This document shows positions 50,860 through 60,970 of a stretch of DNA of 64,000 bases, piece after piece. Source of the DNA: Mycoplasma suis str. Illinois (lineage in GTDB: Bacteria; Bacillota_I; Bacilli_A; Mycoplasmatales; Mycoplasmoidaceae); NCBI RefSeq assembly GCF_000179035.2, contig NC_015155.1:1-64000 (forward strand), read 5' to 3'. The notes under the pieces were generated by a model. That model saw only the letters and a list, made by a program, of their open reading frames with translations. It was not told where the DNA came from and did not search any database. Within the stretch, counting starts at the first letter, position 1; the number at the start of each line of letters is the position of its first letter. Both the position numbers and the translations under genes were made by a program.

Positions 50860-51435
50860 TTGCTGAAATTTTCACTATTCGGACTGGGAACAGTGGTCAG
50901 TGGAGGAGGCCTCTTAGCCCATTCTTATTCAGATTCAGTATTTCCTTTTTTCGGAAAGAAAGAAATATTTAAACAACCAGATAAAGTGATTAATCCAAAT
51001 GATCTTGTGGATTTTTATAAGAGTCAAGGAATAAGTGAAGAAGATTTGCTAGTTTATGAATACTTATGAATTGATGGAGATAAAGAGTGTTATCAAAAAG
51101 TTAGATTACAAAATGGTCAAGAAGCAGAAGAATTTAAATTAACTGATTGTTCTCGTTGAGATGCAAAAAACAAAGAAATTAATAAAAAAGAAATAGTGCT
51201 AAGAGTTGAGCCGAAAGATATAAATCAAATATTAGGAAAGTGAATGGAAATAAATGATGGTTTTAAAAATGATCTTTCAGAAGAGCAAAATAAAAACTTC
51301 AAAGCTAAAGGAAATGAAGATGACTTTAGCTTTGATTGCAATAAAAAGCCAATAAATAAGAGAGGAAAAAGCAACAAAGTGGAAGTTCATTGCATTGAAA
51401 AGAGAACCTTTAGTTTAGTTCCAGACCAGAAATAA
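50860..51435 (+). CDS. Paralog family B, member 1
   Basis: 191 aa, TTG start. The leader MLKFSLFGLGTVVSGGGLLA precedes HSYSDSVFPFF. Core landmarks are LLVYEYLWIDGDKECYQKV, FKLTDCSRWD, IVLRVEPKDINQILGKWMEI, FSFDCNKK and KVEVHC. It has four conserved Cys and Trp as TGA. No lipobox. Unknown function; same order of landmarks as family A but without the hypervariable linker. Confidence 0.72.
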
Positions 51436-51440
51436 AGTAA

Positions 51441-52031
51441 GTGTTAAAAATTACTAAAGTTCTTCTATCCCTTTTAGGGATAGGAACTTTTGGTAGTAGT
51501 GGTGGTTACTTAGCTTATTCTCATTCAAACTCAATATTTCCTTTTTCCAAACAATTTGGAATACTTCATGAACCTTCTAGACCTGCAGATTCTGAAGATT
51601 TAAAGAGTTTTAAGGAAGGTTTAGAAAAGGGAGAAAATATTTTGATTTATGAGTATTTAAAAATAGATGGAGAAACTGAATGTCTTCAAAAAATTAAGTT
51701 AAAGGATCAATCTGAATCTCAAAGTTTCAAGACTAGTGATTGTTCTCATTGAGGTCAAGAAAACTTAAATGAAAATCAACGAATAATAATAGTTAGATCT
51801 AGTCCTGAAGATCTGAATAATATTCTTGGAAGTTGATTGATTGTTGAAGGAGGAAATGGATTTGAACAAAATATTTCAAGAGAAGAGGGCAAAAAATTAA
51901 AAGCAAAAGGAGAAGGAGTAGACTTTACATTTACTTGCGATAAAAATCCTATGGATCAAGAAAATCAAAAAGGAAAAGTAGAAGTTAAGTGTTTGCTGAT
52001 TTCAGATAATCAACAAGAATCAACAGGTTAG
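51441..52031 (+). CDS. Paralog family B, member 2
   Basis: 196 aa, GTG start five bases after member 1. The leader MLKITKVLLSLLGIGTFGSS precedes GGYLAYSHSNSIFPF. The core has LIYEYLKIDGETECLQKI, FKTSDCSHWG, IIVRSSPEDLNNILGSWLIV, FTFTCDKNP and KVEVKC. Confidence 0.72.
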
Positions 52032-52047
52032 CCCTTAAAGAATAAAA

Positions 52048-52638
52048 GTGATAAGAACTACTAAAGTTCTTTTATCACTTTTAGGAATAGGAACAATAGG
52101 TAGTGGTGGAAGTTATGTTGCATATTCTTTTTCAGATTCTTTTCTTACTTTTGGACAAAAATCAAGAGAAATTAGTCAGGCAACCACTTTAGATTCAGAG
52201 AATCTTAAGGATTTAACTGAAAGAATACAAAAAGGTCAAAGTACTCTAATTTATGAATTACTAAAGAAAGATGGAACTGATAAAGAGTGCATAAAGAGAA
52301 TTAAGGGGGAAGAAGATAAATCACAAGATTTTCAAGATAAAGATTGTGTAGGTTGAGATTTAAGTAAGCTGGGAGAAAATTTAGAGAATAAAAAAATTAT
52401 TTGGGTCAAATTGGTTGACCCAAATCAAACAAATAGTGTATTGGGACAATGATTTGAAACTGATGGAAATAAAGGATTTCAGCAAAATAAAGATTCAGAA
52501 AATAAACAATTAAAAGCTAAAGAATCTGGAGATGAAACAATTACTTTTAGTTGTGATAAAAGTCCAATAAGTTCTGAGGGAAATTTGACAGTTGAAGTTA
52601 AGTGTATTTTGGAATTACAGAATTCCAAAACAGAATAA
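52048..52638 (+). CDS. Paralog family B, member 3
   Basis: 196 aa, GTG start. The leader MIRTTKVLLSLLGIGTIGSG precedes GSYVAYSFSDSF. The core has LIYELLKKDGTDKECIKRI, FQDKDCVGWD, IWVKLVDPNQTNSVLGQWFE, ITFSCDKSP and TVEVKC. The leader coding sequence is close to that of member 2. Confidence 0.72.
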
Positions 52639-52658
52639 GTTAGTTTTTAGCCAATAAA

Positions 52659-53258
52659 GTGGTAAAAGCTGTTAAAGTGCTTTTACCAATTCTAGGATTA
52701 GGAACTTTTGGAGGAGGTAGCTTTGCTGCCTATTCTTTTTCTGATACCTTATTTCCTGAAAATAGAAAACTAAAAGGAATTGGTAGCTCCACTACTTTGG
52801 ATTCAAATGACTTACAAGATTTGAAAGGAAGAATAAGTTCTGGAACGAGTACATTAATTTATGAATTCTTACAAATAGATGGTGAAACAAAAGACTGCAT
52901 TAAAAGAGTTAGAGAGGGTCAAGAATCAGAACCTAAAAATTTTCAAGATAGTAAATGTGAAGGATGAAATTTAAGTGAATTGGGAAATAACAATAAAAGA
53001 GTTATATGAGTCAAATATTTAGATCCTGAACAAATTAATAACACTTTAGGACAGTGATTCCGAATTAATAGTGGGGAATCACAATTCAAAAACAATACTG
53101 AAGCTGAAGACAAGAAGTTAATTTCTGGAAATTCTGATGATGACTCCATTACTTTTGAATGTAAGAAAAGTTCAATGGAGTCATCTTTAACAGGAAAACA
53201 GAAAGTAGAAATTAAATGTATAGAAAGTTCAAATAATGTTTCTGGACCAACAACTTAA
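52659..53258 (+). CDS. Paralog family B, member 4
   Basis: 199 aa, GTG start. The leader MVKAVKVLLPILGLGTFGGG precedes SFAAYSFSDTLF. The core has LIYEFLQIDGETKDCIKRV, FQDSKCEGWN, IWVKYLDPEQINNTLGQWFR, ITFECKKS and KVEIKC. Confidence 0.72.
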
Positions 53259-53267
53259 GAGATCAGA

Positions 53268-53858
53268 ATGATAAAAGCAGCTAAAGTGCTTTTACCAATT
53301 TTTGGATTGGGAGCAGCTAGTGGTGGAGGCCTAGCAGCTTATTCTTTTTCGGATTCATTGTTTACTACTATGAATCCTCTAAAAACAGTTAAAGCAGCAA
53401 CTGTTTTAGACGGCAAAGATTCAGAAGACCTTAAAGAAAACATGAAATCGGGACAAGTAACTTTAATTTATGAATCTTTGAGATCGGATTATGGAAATAA
53501 TGAATGTGAGACAGTAGTTAAGGAGGCAGATAAAGAAGAACATAAAAAATTTCAAAACAATAGTTGTGAAGGGTGAGATACTAATGGTTTAGAAAAAAAT
53601 AAAAAATCAATATGAGTTAAGTTAGTTGATGCTAGTCAAGTCAATAAAGCCTTAGGCGAATGACTTGACACTGAAGGAAGTAAAGGATTTAAAACCAATA
53701 CAGATCAGGAAAGTAAAAAACTTTCCTCTAGAAATTCTGTAGATGAAACAATTTCTTTTCAATGTGAAAAGAAATTAATAAATCCAGTTGGAAACTTAAA
53801 AGTAGAAGTTAAGTGTTTTGAAGAAGTAAAGCCTTTAACTCAAGCTTTAGAAAGTTAA
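53268..53858 (+). CDS. Paralog family B, member 5
   Basis: 196 aa, ATG start. The leader MIKAAKVLLPIFGLGAASGG precedes GLAAYSFSDSLF. The core has LIYESLRSDYGNNECETVV, FQNNSCEGWD, IWVKLVDASQVNKALGEWLD, ISFQCEKK and KVEVKC. Last of the five, followed by a 400-base gap with terminators. Confidence 0.72.
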
Positions 53859-54256
53859 AAAATAAATAATTTTTTTCACAAAATTTACTAAAAAATTTTT
53901 GTAATTTAACACAAAAAATTAACTACTAACTTTTTCTAGAAAAGGGACTTTTTAGTCCCTTTTTAAGGAATTAAAAAATTTATTTAAATCTTTCCTTAAC
54001 TAATTAAACAATATGTAATTTAAGGAACAAAAACACATATAAAAAGGGATATTTTTATCCCTCCTTTTTCCTCTCAGAAAAGCCAAATTTATTGGCTCAA
54101 AAAATAAATTTCTAGAACAAATTTTTTAGTCAATTATTAATATTCAATTTCCCTCAACAAATTATTTATTTAATTTTTGGAGAAAAAGAAGGTATTTTTG
54201 AATACCAAGAACAACTTAAATAGACAAGTAAATCTTGTCTATGTTAGCAATAACTA
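53859..54256. other. Gene-free gap with two hairpins
   Basis: I see no coding region in this 398-base stretch. It holds a strong terminator at 53940-53964 (AAAGGGACT/AGTCCCTTT), a second hairpin at 54046-54061 (GGGATA/TATCCC with a T4 loop, then T-rich DNA), and otherwise AT-rich sequence that should contain the promoter of the next gene. Confidence 0.6.
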
Positions 54257-55399
54257 ATGAAAGGAAAGATTGCTGTTATTTCTGCTCTCACTGTTGGGGC
54301 GGGAGGAACTGCTGTGGCAACCACAAAAGCTTCTGGTCCTATTGGAAGAATATTTTCTTATTCTTCGCAAACGAGTGAATCATTAGTAGATAGGTGATCT
54401 TCTGGAAGTAGTAATACTTCCGGTTTATTTACCGGAAGAACAGATCAGAAAAACAATATAAACCTAACAGAAGAAAGTATTAGAAATTCACATAATTCGA
54501 GAAATCAAACATTTAATTTGGAAATTAATTCAGATAATTTAAGTTCTCAAATATCTTCTCATCGAGAAGAAACTTTGAATTTAATGGAAGAAGGGTCCTT
54601 GGAATTAGGGAAGAATAAAGGAGTTCTTGATTTTTTGGGAGATTTTTATCAAGAAATTGGAAAGACATCTGGAACATCCGGAGTTGCTGAAGAAATGAAA
54701 CAAAAAATTCAAGAATCTTTAAAAAAATTAAAAGATCATAAAGAAAATTTTCGAAAAGCTTCCTCGAAGGTAGATAAATGATCTAAGAATTTTGAAGTTT
54801 TCAAAACAATTCAAACAGGAAATTTTCAAGATATTTTGCAAAAGTTAAATACTGAAAATATAGATCCTTTGACCGTTGAAGAAAAGAAAAGCTTAAAAGA
54901 ATTCTACAAAGAATTCTTTTCTTTAGTAAAAGCAAAAAAAGAATTAATTCAAAAAGTTTCAGAAAAAAATGAAAACTTTAATAGACAAGATATTGAGGAA
55001 ATTAAGGTGGAGAGCGAAAAAGTTCTTGAAGCACTAGATTACATTAATTGAGAAGAAAAGAATTTAGAGACTAGAGCCAAAAATATTTATGACAAAACCT
55101 TTAATAATAGAAATTTACTTTCTTACTTAATGACTGAAGAAGAAGGTAAGTTATTGCAAAAAACAGCTATAGAAGTTCAAAGAAGCATTAATCACCAAAG
55201 AGATGGAGGGTGACTAACAGAAGGAATTTGTACGTTCTTTTTTGTACCTACCTTTAGAACAGATGCCTGTTATGGAGATTTAGAACTTTTAAATTCCAAA
55301 AAAGTTTTGGTAACAACAACTTTAGATCACAAAGTAGCTTCGAAATTACTTTTCGATATGAAAAGAGTTGAAAAAGTTTTGGGCTTCAAACTTTTTTAG
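54257..55399 (+). CDS. Exported coiled-coil protein at the end of the array
   Basis: 380 aa with an N-terminal hydrophobic segment (IAVISALTVGAGGTAVATTK) unlike the leaders of families A and B. Most of the rest is charged helix, with coiled-coil character at about 150-280 (EMKQKIQESLKKLKDHKENF and KNENFNRQDIEEIKVESEKV region). A short C-terminal domain contains GGWLTEGICTFFFVPTF and TDACYGDLELLNSKKVLVTT, with two Cys. Four TGA Trp codons. I do not recognise the family; its site and leader suggest a surface protein. A G5/C6 hairpin follows. Confidence 0.65.
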
Positions 55400-55442
55400 C
55401 GAAGAATCTAAAAAATAATTAGCCCTACACATTAAATAAGTA

Positions 55443-55467
55443 AAGGGGGTGGATAAAATCCCCCCTT
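55443..55467 (+). terminator. Terminator after the coiled-coil gene
   Basis: AAGGGGG (55443-55449) pairs with CCCCCTT (55461-55467 region) around TGGATAAAATC, followed by ATTTCTTATTTATT. The remaining gap to 55594 is AT-rich with no gene. Confidence 0.65.
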
Positions 55468-55594
55468 ATTTCTTATTTATTATTAATTAATTAAGGGAGG
55501 AAACTCCCAAATAACAATTAAATTTGTTAATTAAAAATTTAATTGTGATATTAATTAAAAAGGTCTGAGTTACAACACAATAAGCATTATTTAG

Positions 55595-57055
55595 TTGAAA
55601 TATAGAGTAGGGTTAGTAGGTTTACCTAATGTAGGTAAATCTTCTATATTTAACTTACTTAGCCAAAAGGCTAAGTCTACAGTAGCTTCTTTTCCATACT
55701 CAACTATATATCCAATTCATTCTTTAGTTGAGATAAAGAATGAAAGATTAGATGAGTTGGAAGAACTTTTTCTCTTTCTTTTTAGAGAGTCTCTAAATAA
55801 GGAAAGACTCTCTAAAAAATATGAGAGTTTTGAGTTTCTTGATTTAGCTGGAATAGTTCCCCTTGATGGGGAACTAGATCAAAAAAAGAGTGATATGGGG
55901 GCAGCGTTTCTATCACATATACGAGCTGTAGATGTGATAGTTCTAGTAGTTAGGACTTTTACTGATGAATCAGTAGAGTCCCAACTAAATGTATTTGTGG
56001 ATGAACATCCAGAGCTTTATAGCCTTTTAACGCATGAAAAAGCGTTAAAAGACATAGACAGAGAATTTAAAGATAAAACTTCTGAACTTCTAAAGTGTTC
56101 AGATGTTGGATTAGTCGGAAGACAAACTCCATCAACTCTTAATAATTTAGATGTACTTTTCTTTTCAGAGAGAAGTTCCTCTCTGAAAAGAGAAAAGAAA
56201 GAAGAAATTATTTCGGAAGAAATAAATAATAGTAGAACTAGCTATAACTTTTCTGAGCCAATACTGGAATTACAGCTAGTTCTACTAACTCTAATTAAGT
56301 CAGATTTAGAAATAATTTCTAAATTACTTTCTAAATATGTAAAGGACAGAAAAACTTTCTCTAAAGAATTAAGTATTCTTCCCAAAATAAGGGAAGAATT
56401 AGAAGAGAGAAAGTTTATTCCTATAAGTATGCTTTCTAGCTTTTTGTCTCTTCCAGAAGAGCAAAAAGACTTTATATGTAAATTAGGTTTACTTAGTACA
56501 AAAAAGATTGTTGTACTAGGTAACTATGGATCTAGTAAAAGTTCTATTTCCAAATTAAGTGAATTAGCTAATTGAACAGAAAAATATAAATTCAATTTCT
56601 GTTCAATTAACTTGGAAGCTGAAGAAATTTATAGTCTTGCGTCTACAGAAGAAGAAAAAAAGGAAATGAGGGAATCTGTTTTTCTTAAGAATTCTTCTGT
56701 AAACAATCTTCTAGACACCATATATAAAGTTCTTAATTTAAGAACTTTTTATACCTTTAAATTAGAGGATATGAAGGGAAGAAAATATAGTCTTTCTAAT
56801 TTCTCCCCAAATATAGAACCAGTCGGGGGAGAAATTAGAGCTTGATTCTTTAAAGACAATAGCTCTTTAGGTGAATGTGTTTCACAAATTCACAATGAAT
56901 TATCTGATTTCTTTGTTTCTGCTCACATAGCAGAATCAAAGAATTTTGTAAGACAGTTTATGACAGATAATTCAAACTTAAATGTTCTTAGAACAGGATC
57001 TAAGAACTACAAATTAAAGGGAGAAGAGATTGTTCAAATAATCTCTTCTGCCTAA
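55595..57055 (+). CDS. YchF/Obg-type GTPase (EngD-like), enlarged and divergent
   Basis: A P-loop protein with GLVGLPNVGKSSIFNLLS at its start and FPYSTIYPIHSLVEI and FEFLDLAGIVPLDG (G3) in the YchF pattern. FLSHIRAVDVIVLVVRTF and a C-terminal TGS-like domain (LNLRTFYTFKLEDMKGRKYS, then VSQIHNELSDFFVSAHIA) follow. YchF usually hydrolyses ATP and binds ribosomes. The 486-aa length exceeds the usual 360 or so; the extra residues sit in the helical middle (about 170-330). The NKxD/NxxE motif is not clear (VVLGNYGSSKS is its likely site). TTG start. TGA codons at 56573 and 56843. Confidence 0.78.
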
Positions 57056-57073
57056 ATTAATTAACTCTTAGAT

Positions 57074-57703
57074 TTGATTAGACATATTACTCCAGCAAGC
57101 CTAACAGTAATATGTGGGCCTATGAAGTCTGGAAAATCAAAAGAATTATTTTCCATAATTGATAGGCTTAACTATCAAAAAATAAATTACAAGATATTTA
57201 AGCCTAAGTTAGACTCCAGAAACTCTAACACTATATCTTCTAGATATTTTTCTCAGTCTAACTTGGCAATAATAATTAATGAATTAAATCCAAGTGAAAT
57301 CTTGGATTTTATTCCAGAAACACTATCTAATCCCTTAACAGCTTTAATTGATGAAGCTCATTTCTTTTCTCATGAGCTCATCAATGTAGTTAAGTTAATG
57401 CTATTTAAGGGAGTAAATGTAGTTATATCGGGATTAGATTGTGATGCTAATATGAACCCATTTGGTCCAATGGGAGATTTGATGGCATTAGCAAACAGAA
57501 TAAAGAAACTTAATTCTGTTTGTGAAGTATGCTACAGTACAGCTAATTGAAGTGCCCTTAAAGATTCCTCTCAAACATTTGAGAGAGAAAACATATTGGT
57601 AGGGAATGACCAATATGTAGTTCTATGTCTTTCTTGCTATGAAAAACATACAGGAATATATAAGAAGTTGTTGGCTGAGCCTACAACATCTAATAACTCC
57701 TAA
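57074..57703 (+). CDS. tdk: Thymidine kinase
   Basis: Phosphorylates thymidine for salvage. The 209-aa type II enzyme has VICGPMKSGKSKELF (P-loop), ALIDEAHFF (Walker B/DEAH-like), VVISGLDCDANMNPFGPM (lasso region) and two zinc Cys pairs, CEVC and CLSC. Start TTG at 57074, 18 bases after the GTPase. TGA Trp at 57548. Confidence 0.93.
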
Positions 57704-57708
57704 TTAAA

Positions 57709-58236
57709 ATGAATCCATTTATTGGAATCATTAGCTGATTTTCAGCTAAGTTTAGAGCTATTTCAAGAGCTTTCAACTTCTTTTGATGAATAGTCTATGA
57801 TAATGGAATCCTTAGATTCCAGAATTATGTAAAAGGTATTTGAAATAAATATGTTTGAGTTCACATAACTTATGTACGTGACATTATTAAAGCTAAGTTA
57901 TCTTTTCTTGCTTGGAAGGCTTTTCCTTCCAGAGCAAGTATGGAAGAAGTTGAAAAATATCAACTTTTTGTAGAAGCTATGGGAGGATGAGCTAATGTTT
58001 TAGCTTGCTCTTGTTCTGCCAGAAGCTGGCATTTCAAAATACTTCATAATTTTTTAATTGATTCCGAAAAAATAGAACAATTCGGAATGGAAATTCTCTT
58101 CTGAGAATGACCTTACCTTAAATTAGTTCCTAGAACATATTCAAAGTGAATCTTTAAGAGACTTAAAAGATTCACTGATATGCCAATAGGAATACATATT
58201 AGATATAAGAAGTCTTTCTATCATCCTAATTATTAA
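57709..58236 (+). CDS. Tryptophan-rich protein of unknown function
   Basis: 175 aa found only with TGA = Trp: nine of the roughly eleven Trp are TGA. The first 30 residues are hydrophobic and aromatic (FIGIISWFSAKFRA, then FNFFWWIVYDNG), perhaps membrane-associated. A possible CSCSARSW Cys pair lies near 105-112, and the C-terminal 40 residues are basic (KWIFKRLKRF). No known domain is recognised. It lies between tdk and lepA with spacings of 5 and 4 bases, so it belongs to the same operon. Confidence 0.65.
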
Positions 58237-58240
58237 TTAG

Positions 58241-60085
58241 ATGTTGAAAGTAAGAAATTTCTGTATCATAGCTCATATAGATCACGGAAAGTCAACACTT
58301 TCCGATAGATTTATAGAGCTATGTTCTAATTTACCTACTTCTTCTATATCTAATTGTTTTCTAGATAGTATGGATCTAGAAAAAGAAAAGGGAATAACTA
58401 TTAAGCTAGCAGCTATTAGATTAAGCTGAAAAGACTATTTCTTTAATCTAATAGATACTCCAGGACATATAGACTTTTCAGCTGAAGTATTTAGAAGTCT
58501 TAAAGTAGCAGACTCTGCTCTGCTACTTATAGATATAACTAAGGGAGTTCAGGCTCAAACAATATCTTTATTTAAGACTGCTCAAAAAGAGGGATTAAAA
58601 ATAATCCCTGTCTTAAATAAGATAGATTCTCCCTTAGTTTCTGAGGGAAGAAAAGAGGAGGTTTTAGCTCAATTGAGAAAACCTCCTTTTTCTTTTGAAA
58701 AGTTTCACTTTATATCGGCTAGAACAGGAGAAGGAGTTCCAGCTTTGCTGGACAGCCTAATAGAGGAAGTGTCTTCCCCTGAGAGTCATAAATATGTATC
58801 TAAGTTAAATATCCCCTTCATAAAAGAAGGAGGATTGTGTGCTCTTATTTTTGAGGCAGAATATCACAATCAAAAGGGAACAATCTTAACAGTTAGATTG
58901 TTCTCTGGAGAAATAAAGAGAGGTGATGAAGTTTATTTAGTGAGATCAAAAATAAGAGTTAGGATTCGAGAAATAGAATTCCTAACTCCTAAACCTGTTA
59001 GATTTGACAAGATGGTAGCAGGAGATGTAGGAAGAATATATCTATTTCTTCCTAAAAATATTCAGTTAGAAAGTGGAGAACACATTTGTTCTTTTCCTCC
59101 ACCAGAGGAAAAGCAATTAAGTCTTCTTCCGCTAGATAAGATTGGTGGATTAAAGCCAATGATATTTAGTTTTATAGCTCCATATGATGAATCACAGAGA
59201 ACTTCTTTTTCTAGTGCTTTGCAAGCACTGAAGTTATCTGATTCATCATTTCAATATAGCTTTACACAGTCTTCTTCACTTGGATTCGGAGCAAATATAG
59301 GAGCTTTAGGCCCACTACATCTGGAAATACTTATTTCCAGATTGGAAAGAGAATTTAATGTAAAGCTAATAAGTGGACCTTCCACTATTGAGTACAAAGC
59401 AATTATGAAGAATGGAGAAGAATTCTTTTTCTCTGCTAGTTCACAAATGCCTGATGTGACTACAGTTAAAGAATTCTTCGAGCCTTATATATTCTTAACT
59501 CTTTCTCTTTCTGCCGAATATGAGAAAGAGTTTATGAGTTTCATTTCATTTAGGAGATCAACTTATTTGATCTCCTTACAAAGAGAAGGAATAGAAGAAG
59601 TTAACTTAACTGTAGAGTATTCTCTACCGTTAAGTGAGTTAAATTCTCACTTTGTACATTCCCTGTACTCTATAACTAAGGGATATATTACATATAGTTA
59701 CATAGTAGGGGATTATCATCCCCTATCTTTGTCTAAGGTAACTATATGAATAAATAATATAGAGTACGCAGAACTTAACTTCTTAGCTGAAAGCAGCGAA
59801 GCTGTTTCAAGATCAAGAGAAATTCTCTTGAAATTAAAAGATAATGTTCCCCCACAACTTTATGAATTGGCTTTGCAAGCCAAAATTGGGGGAAAAGTAA
59901 TTGCAAGAGAAAATGTTAAAGCTCTTAGAAAAGCAGTAGCAGCTAAGTGCTACGGTGGAGATATTTCTAGAAAAAAGAAACTTTGGGAAAGACAAGCACA
60001 AGGTAAAAAAAGAATGAAAGAAAGTTCTAAATTACAACTTCCTCATTCTTTTTTTAGGTCACTTATTTCTACTAACACTAATTAA
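58241..60085 (+). CDS. lepA: Elongation factor 4 (LepA)
   Basis: Ribosome-associated GTPase. The 614-aa sequence has [20 protein letters not shown] (G1), [18 protein letters not shown] (switch I, W = TGA), [14 protein letters not shown] (G3), VLNKIDSP (G4) and [10 protein letters not shown] (G5). The LepA-specific C-terminal domain includes [20 protein letters not shown] and [20 protein letters not shown]. Full length and conserved. It ends in a normal TAA at 60083. Confidence 0.95.
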
Positions 60086-60123
60086 TAAAATAAACTTAAT
60101 TTATAAGGTTTAGGGGTTAAAAA

Positions 60124-60903
60124 ATGTCTGTTTTAGAGCTGAAAGAGAAGGAAAAACAAGACCCAAACTTTAGCATCGAATGATGCTATTCAGACTCTAA
60201 AACATTAGAGGAGAAGATAAGTAATACCTTACTTCTCCTTTCAACAGTAGATGGTATTCCTAGTATTGAACAATTATTAGGAGATCTAAAAGTACAAAAA
60301 AGTAATGCTTTATCTTCGTATGATGCACTCTCTTCTTCCATAAGAAGTGAGTTGCTGAATCATATAGATAATTTATTTGAGTTAAAACTAAGTAACTCAA
60401 AGTTAGAAAAGAATATGGATTCCCTTCTTTATACAATTAGAATTTCTTCTCCTTTTACTGCTAACTTTTCGCATGAAAAGTTACCACAATCTAGAGAATA
60501 TAGGCAGTTTTTACAGTTATATAGTGAACACATGGAAGGTGTTCAAAAAACTGTAAAACTGAAATCTAAGATTTCTCTTTTATTAGATTCTCAAAGAGTA
60601 TTGGATAAAAACTATGCATCTAAAATGGCTCACATAGATTATCAAATTATTTCTTTGGGAAAAATACTAGATAATTTAACTGAATCCAATAAAGAGGAAG
60701 TTGGATCTTTGTATTTTTCCCAATTTAATAAGTTAGATGGATTAATAAAAGAAATAACTGATAGTGAAGAGAAATTTACAAAACTAAAGAGAAGCATGAA
60801 TATTATTCATGAAAATCTCTTTAGTCAGGGAATACAAAAAGAGTTTGTAAATGATGTAACTGAAGTAGTTGATGATTTTCCATATAAGGAACTTGGACTT
60901 TAA
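60124..60903 (+). CDS. Helical protein of unknown function
   Basis: 259 aa, ATG at 60124, one TGA codon near residue 20 (IEWCYSDSKT). It is soluble and mostly helical, with charged heptad-like stretches (NSKLEKNMDSLLYTIRI, FNKLDGLIKEITDSEEKFTK). It has no signal peptide and no membrane segment. It is expressed from the lepA side and ends before a long hairpin. No recognised family; a cytoskeletal or division-associated role is possible but unsupported. Confidence 0.6.
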
Positions 60904-60915
60904 ATTAAGTAAAAA

Positions 60916-60957
60916 CCCCTTTAATTTAGGAGAAGTATAGTAAGAACTCCTAAAAGG
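60916..60957 (+). terminator. Long hairpin between two unknown genes
   Basis: The CCCCTTT and TAGGAG arms pair with CTCCTA and AAAGGG across about 42 bases, with a bulge and a loop near 60934-60944. No strong T run follows, so it may be an attenuator. Confidence 0.45.
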
Positions 60958-60970
60958 GAAATAAGCTAGT

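Noticed and set aside
33191-53858. Lipoprotein interpretation of the paralogs
   Set aside because: The leaders lack a lipobox Cys; the conserved end of the leader is GSxxATSNN-like, so they are better described as signal peptides or membrane anchors.
33191-55400. Prophage or integrative element carrying the array
   Set aside because: No integrase, transposase, phage structural genes or flanking tRNA duplication seen; base composition and TGA usage match the surroundings.
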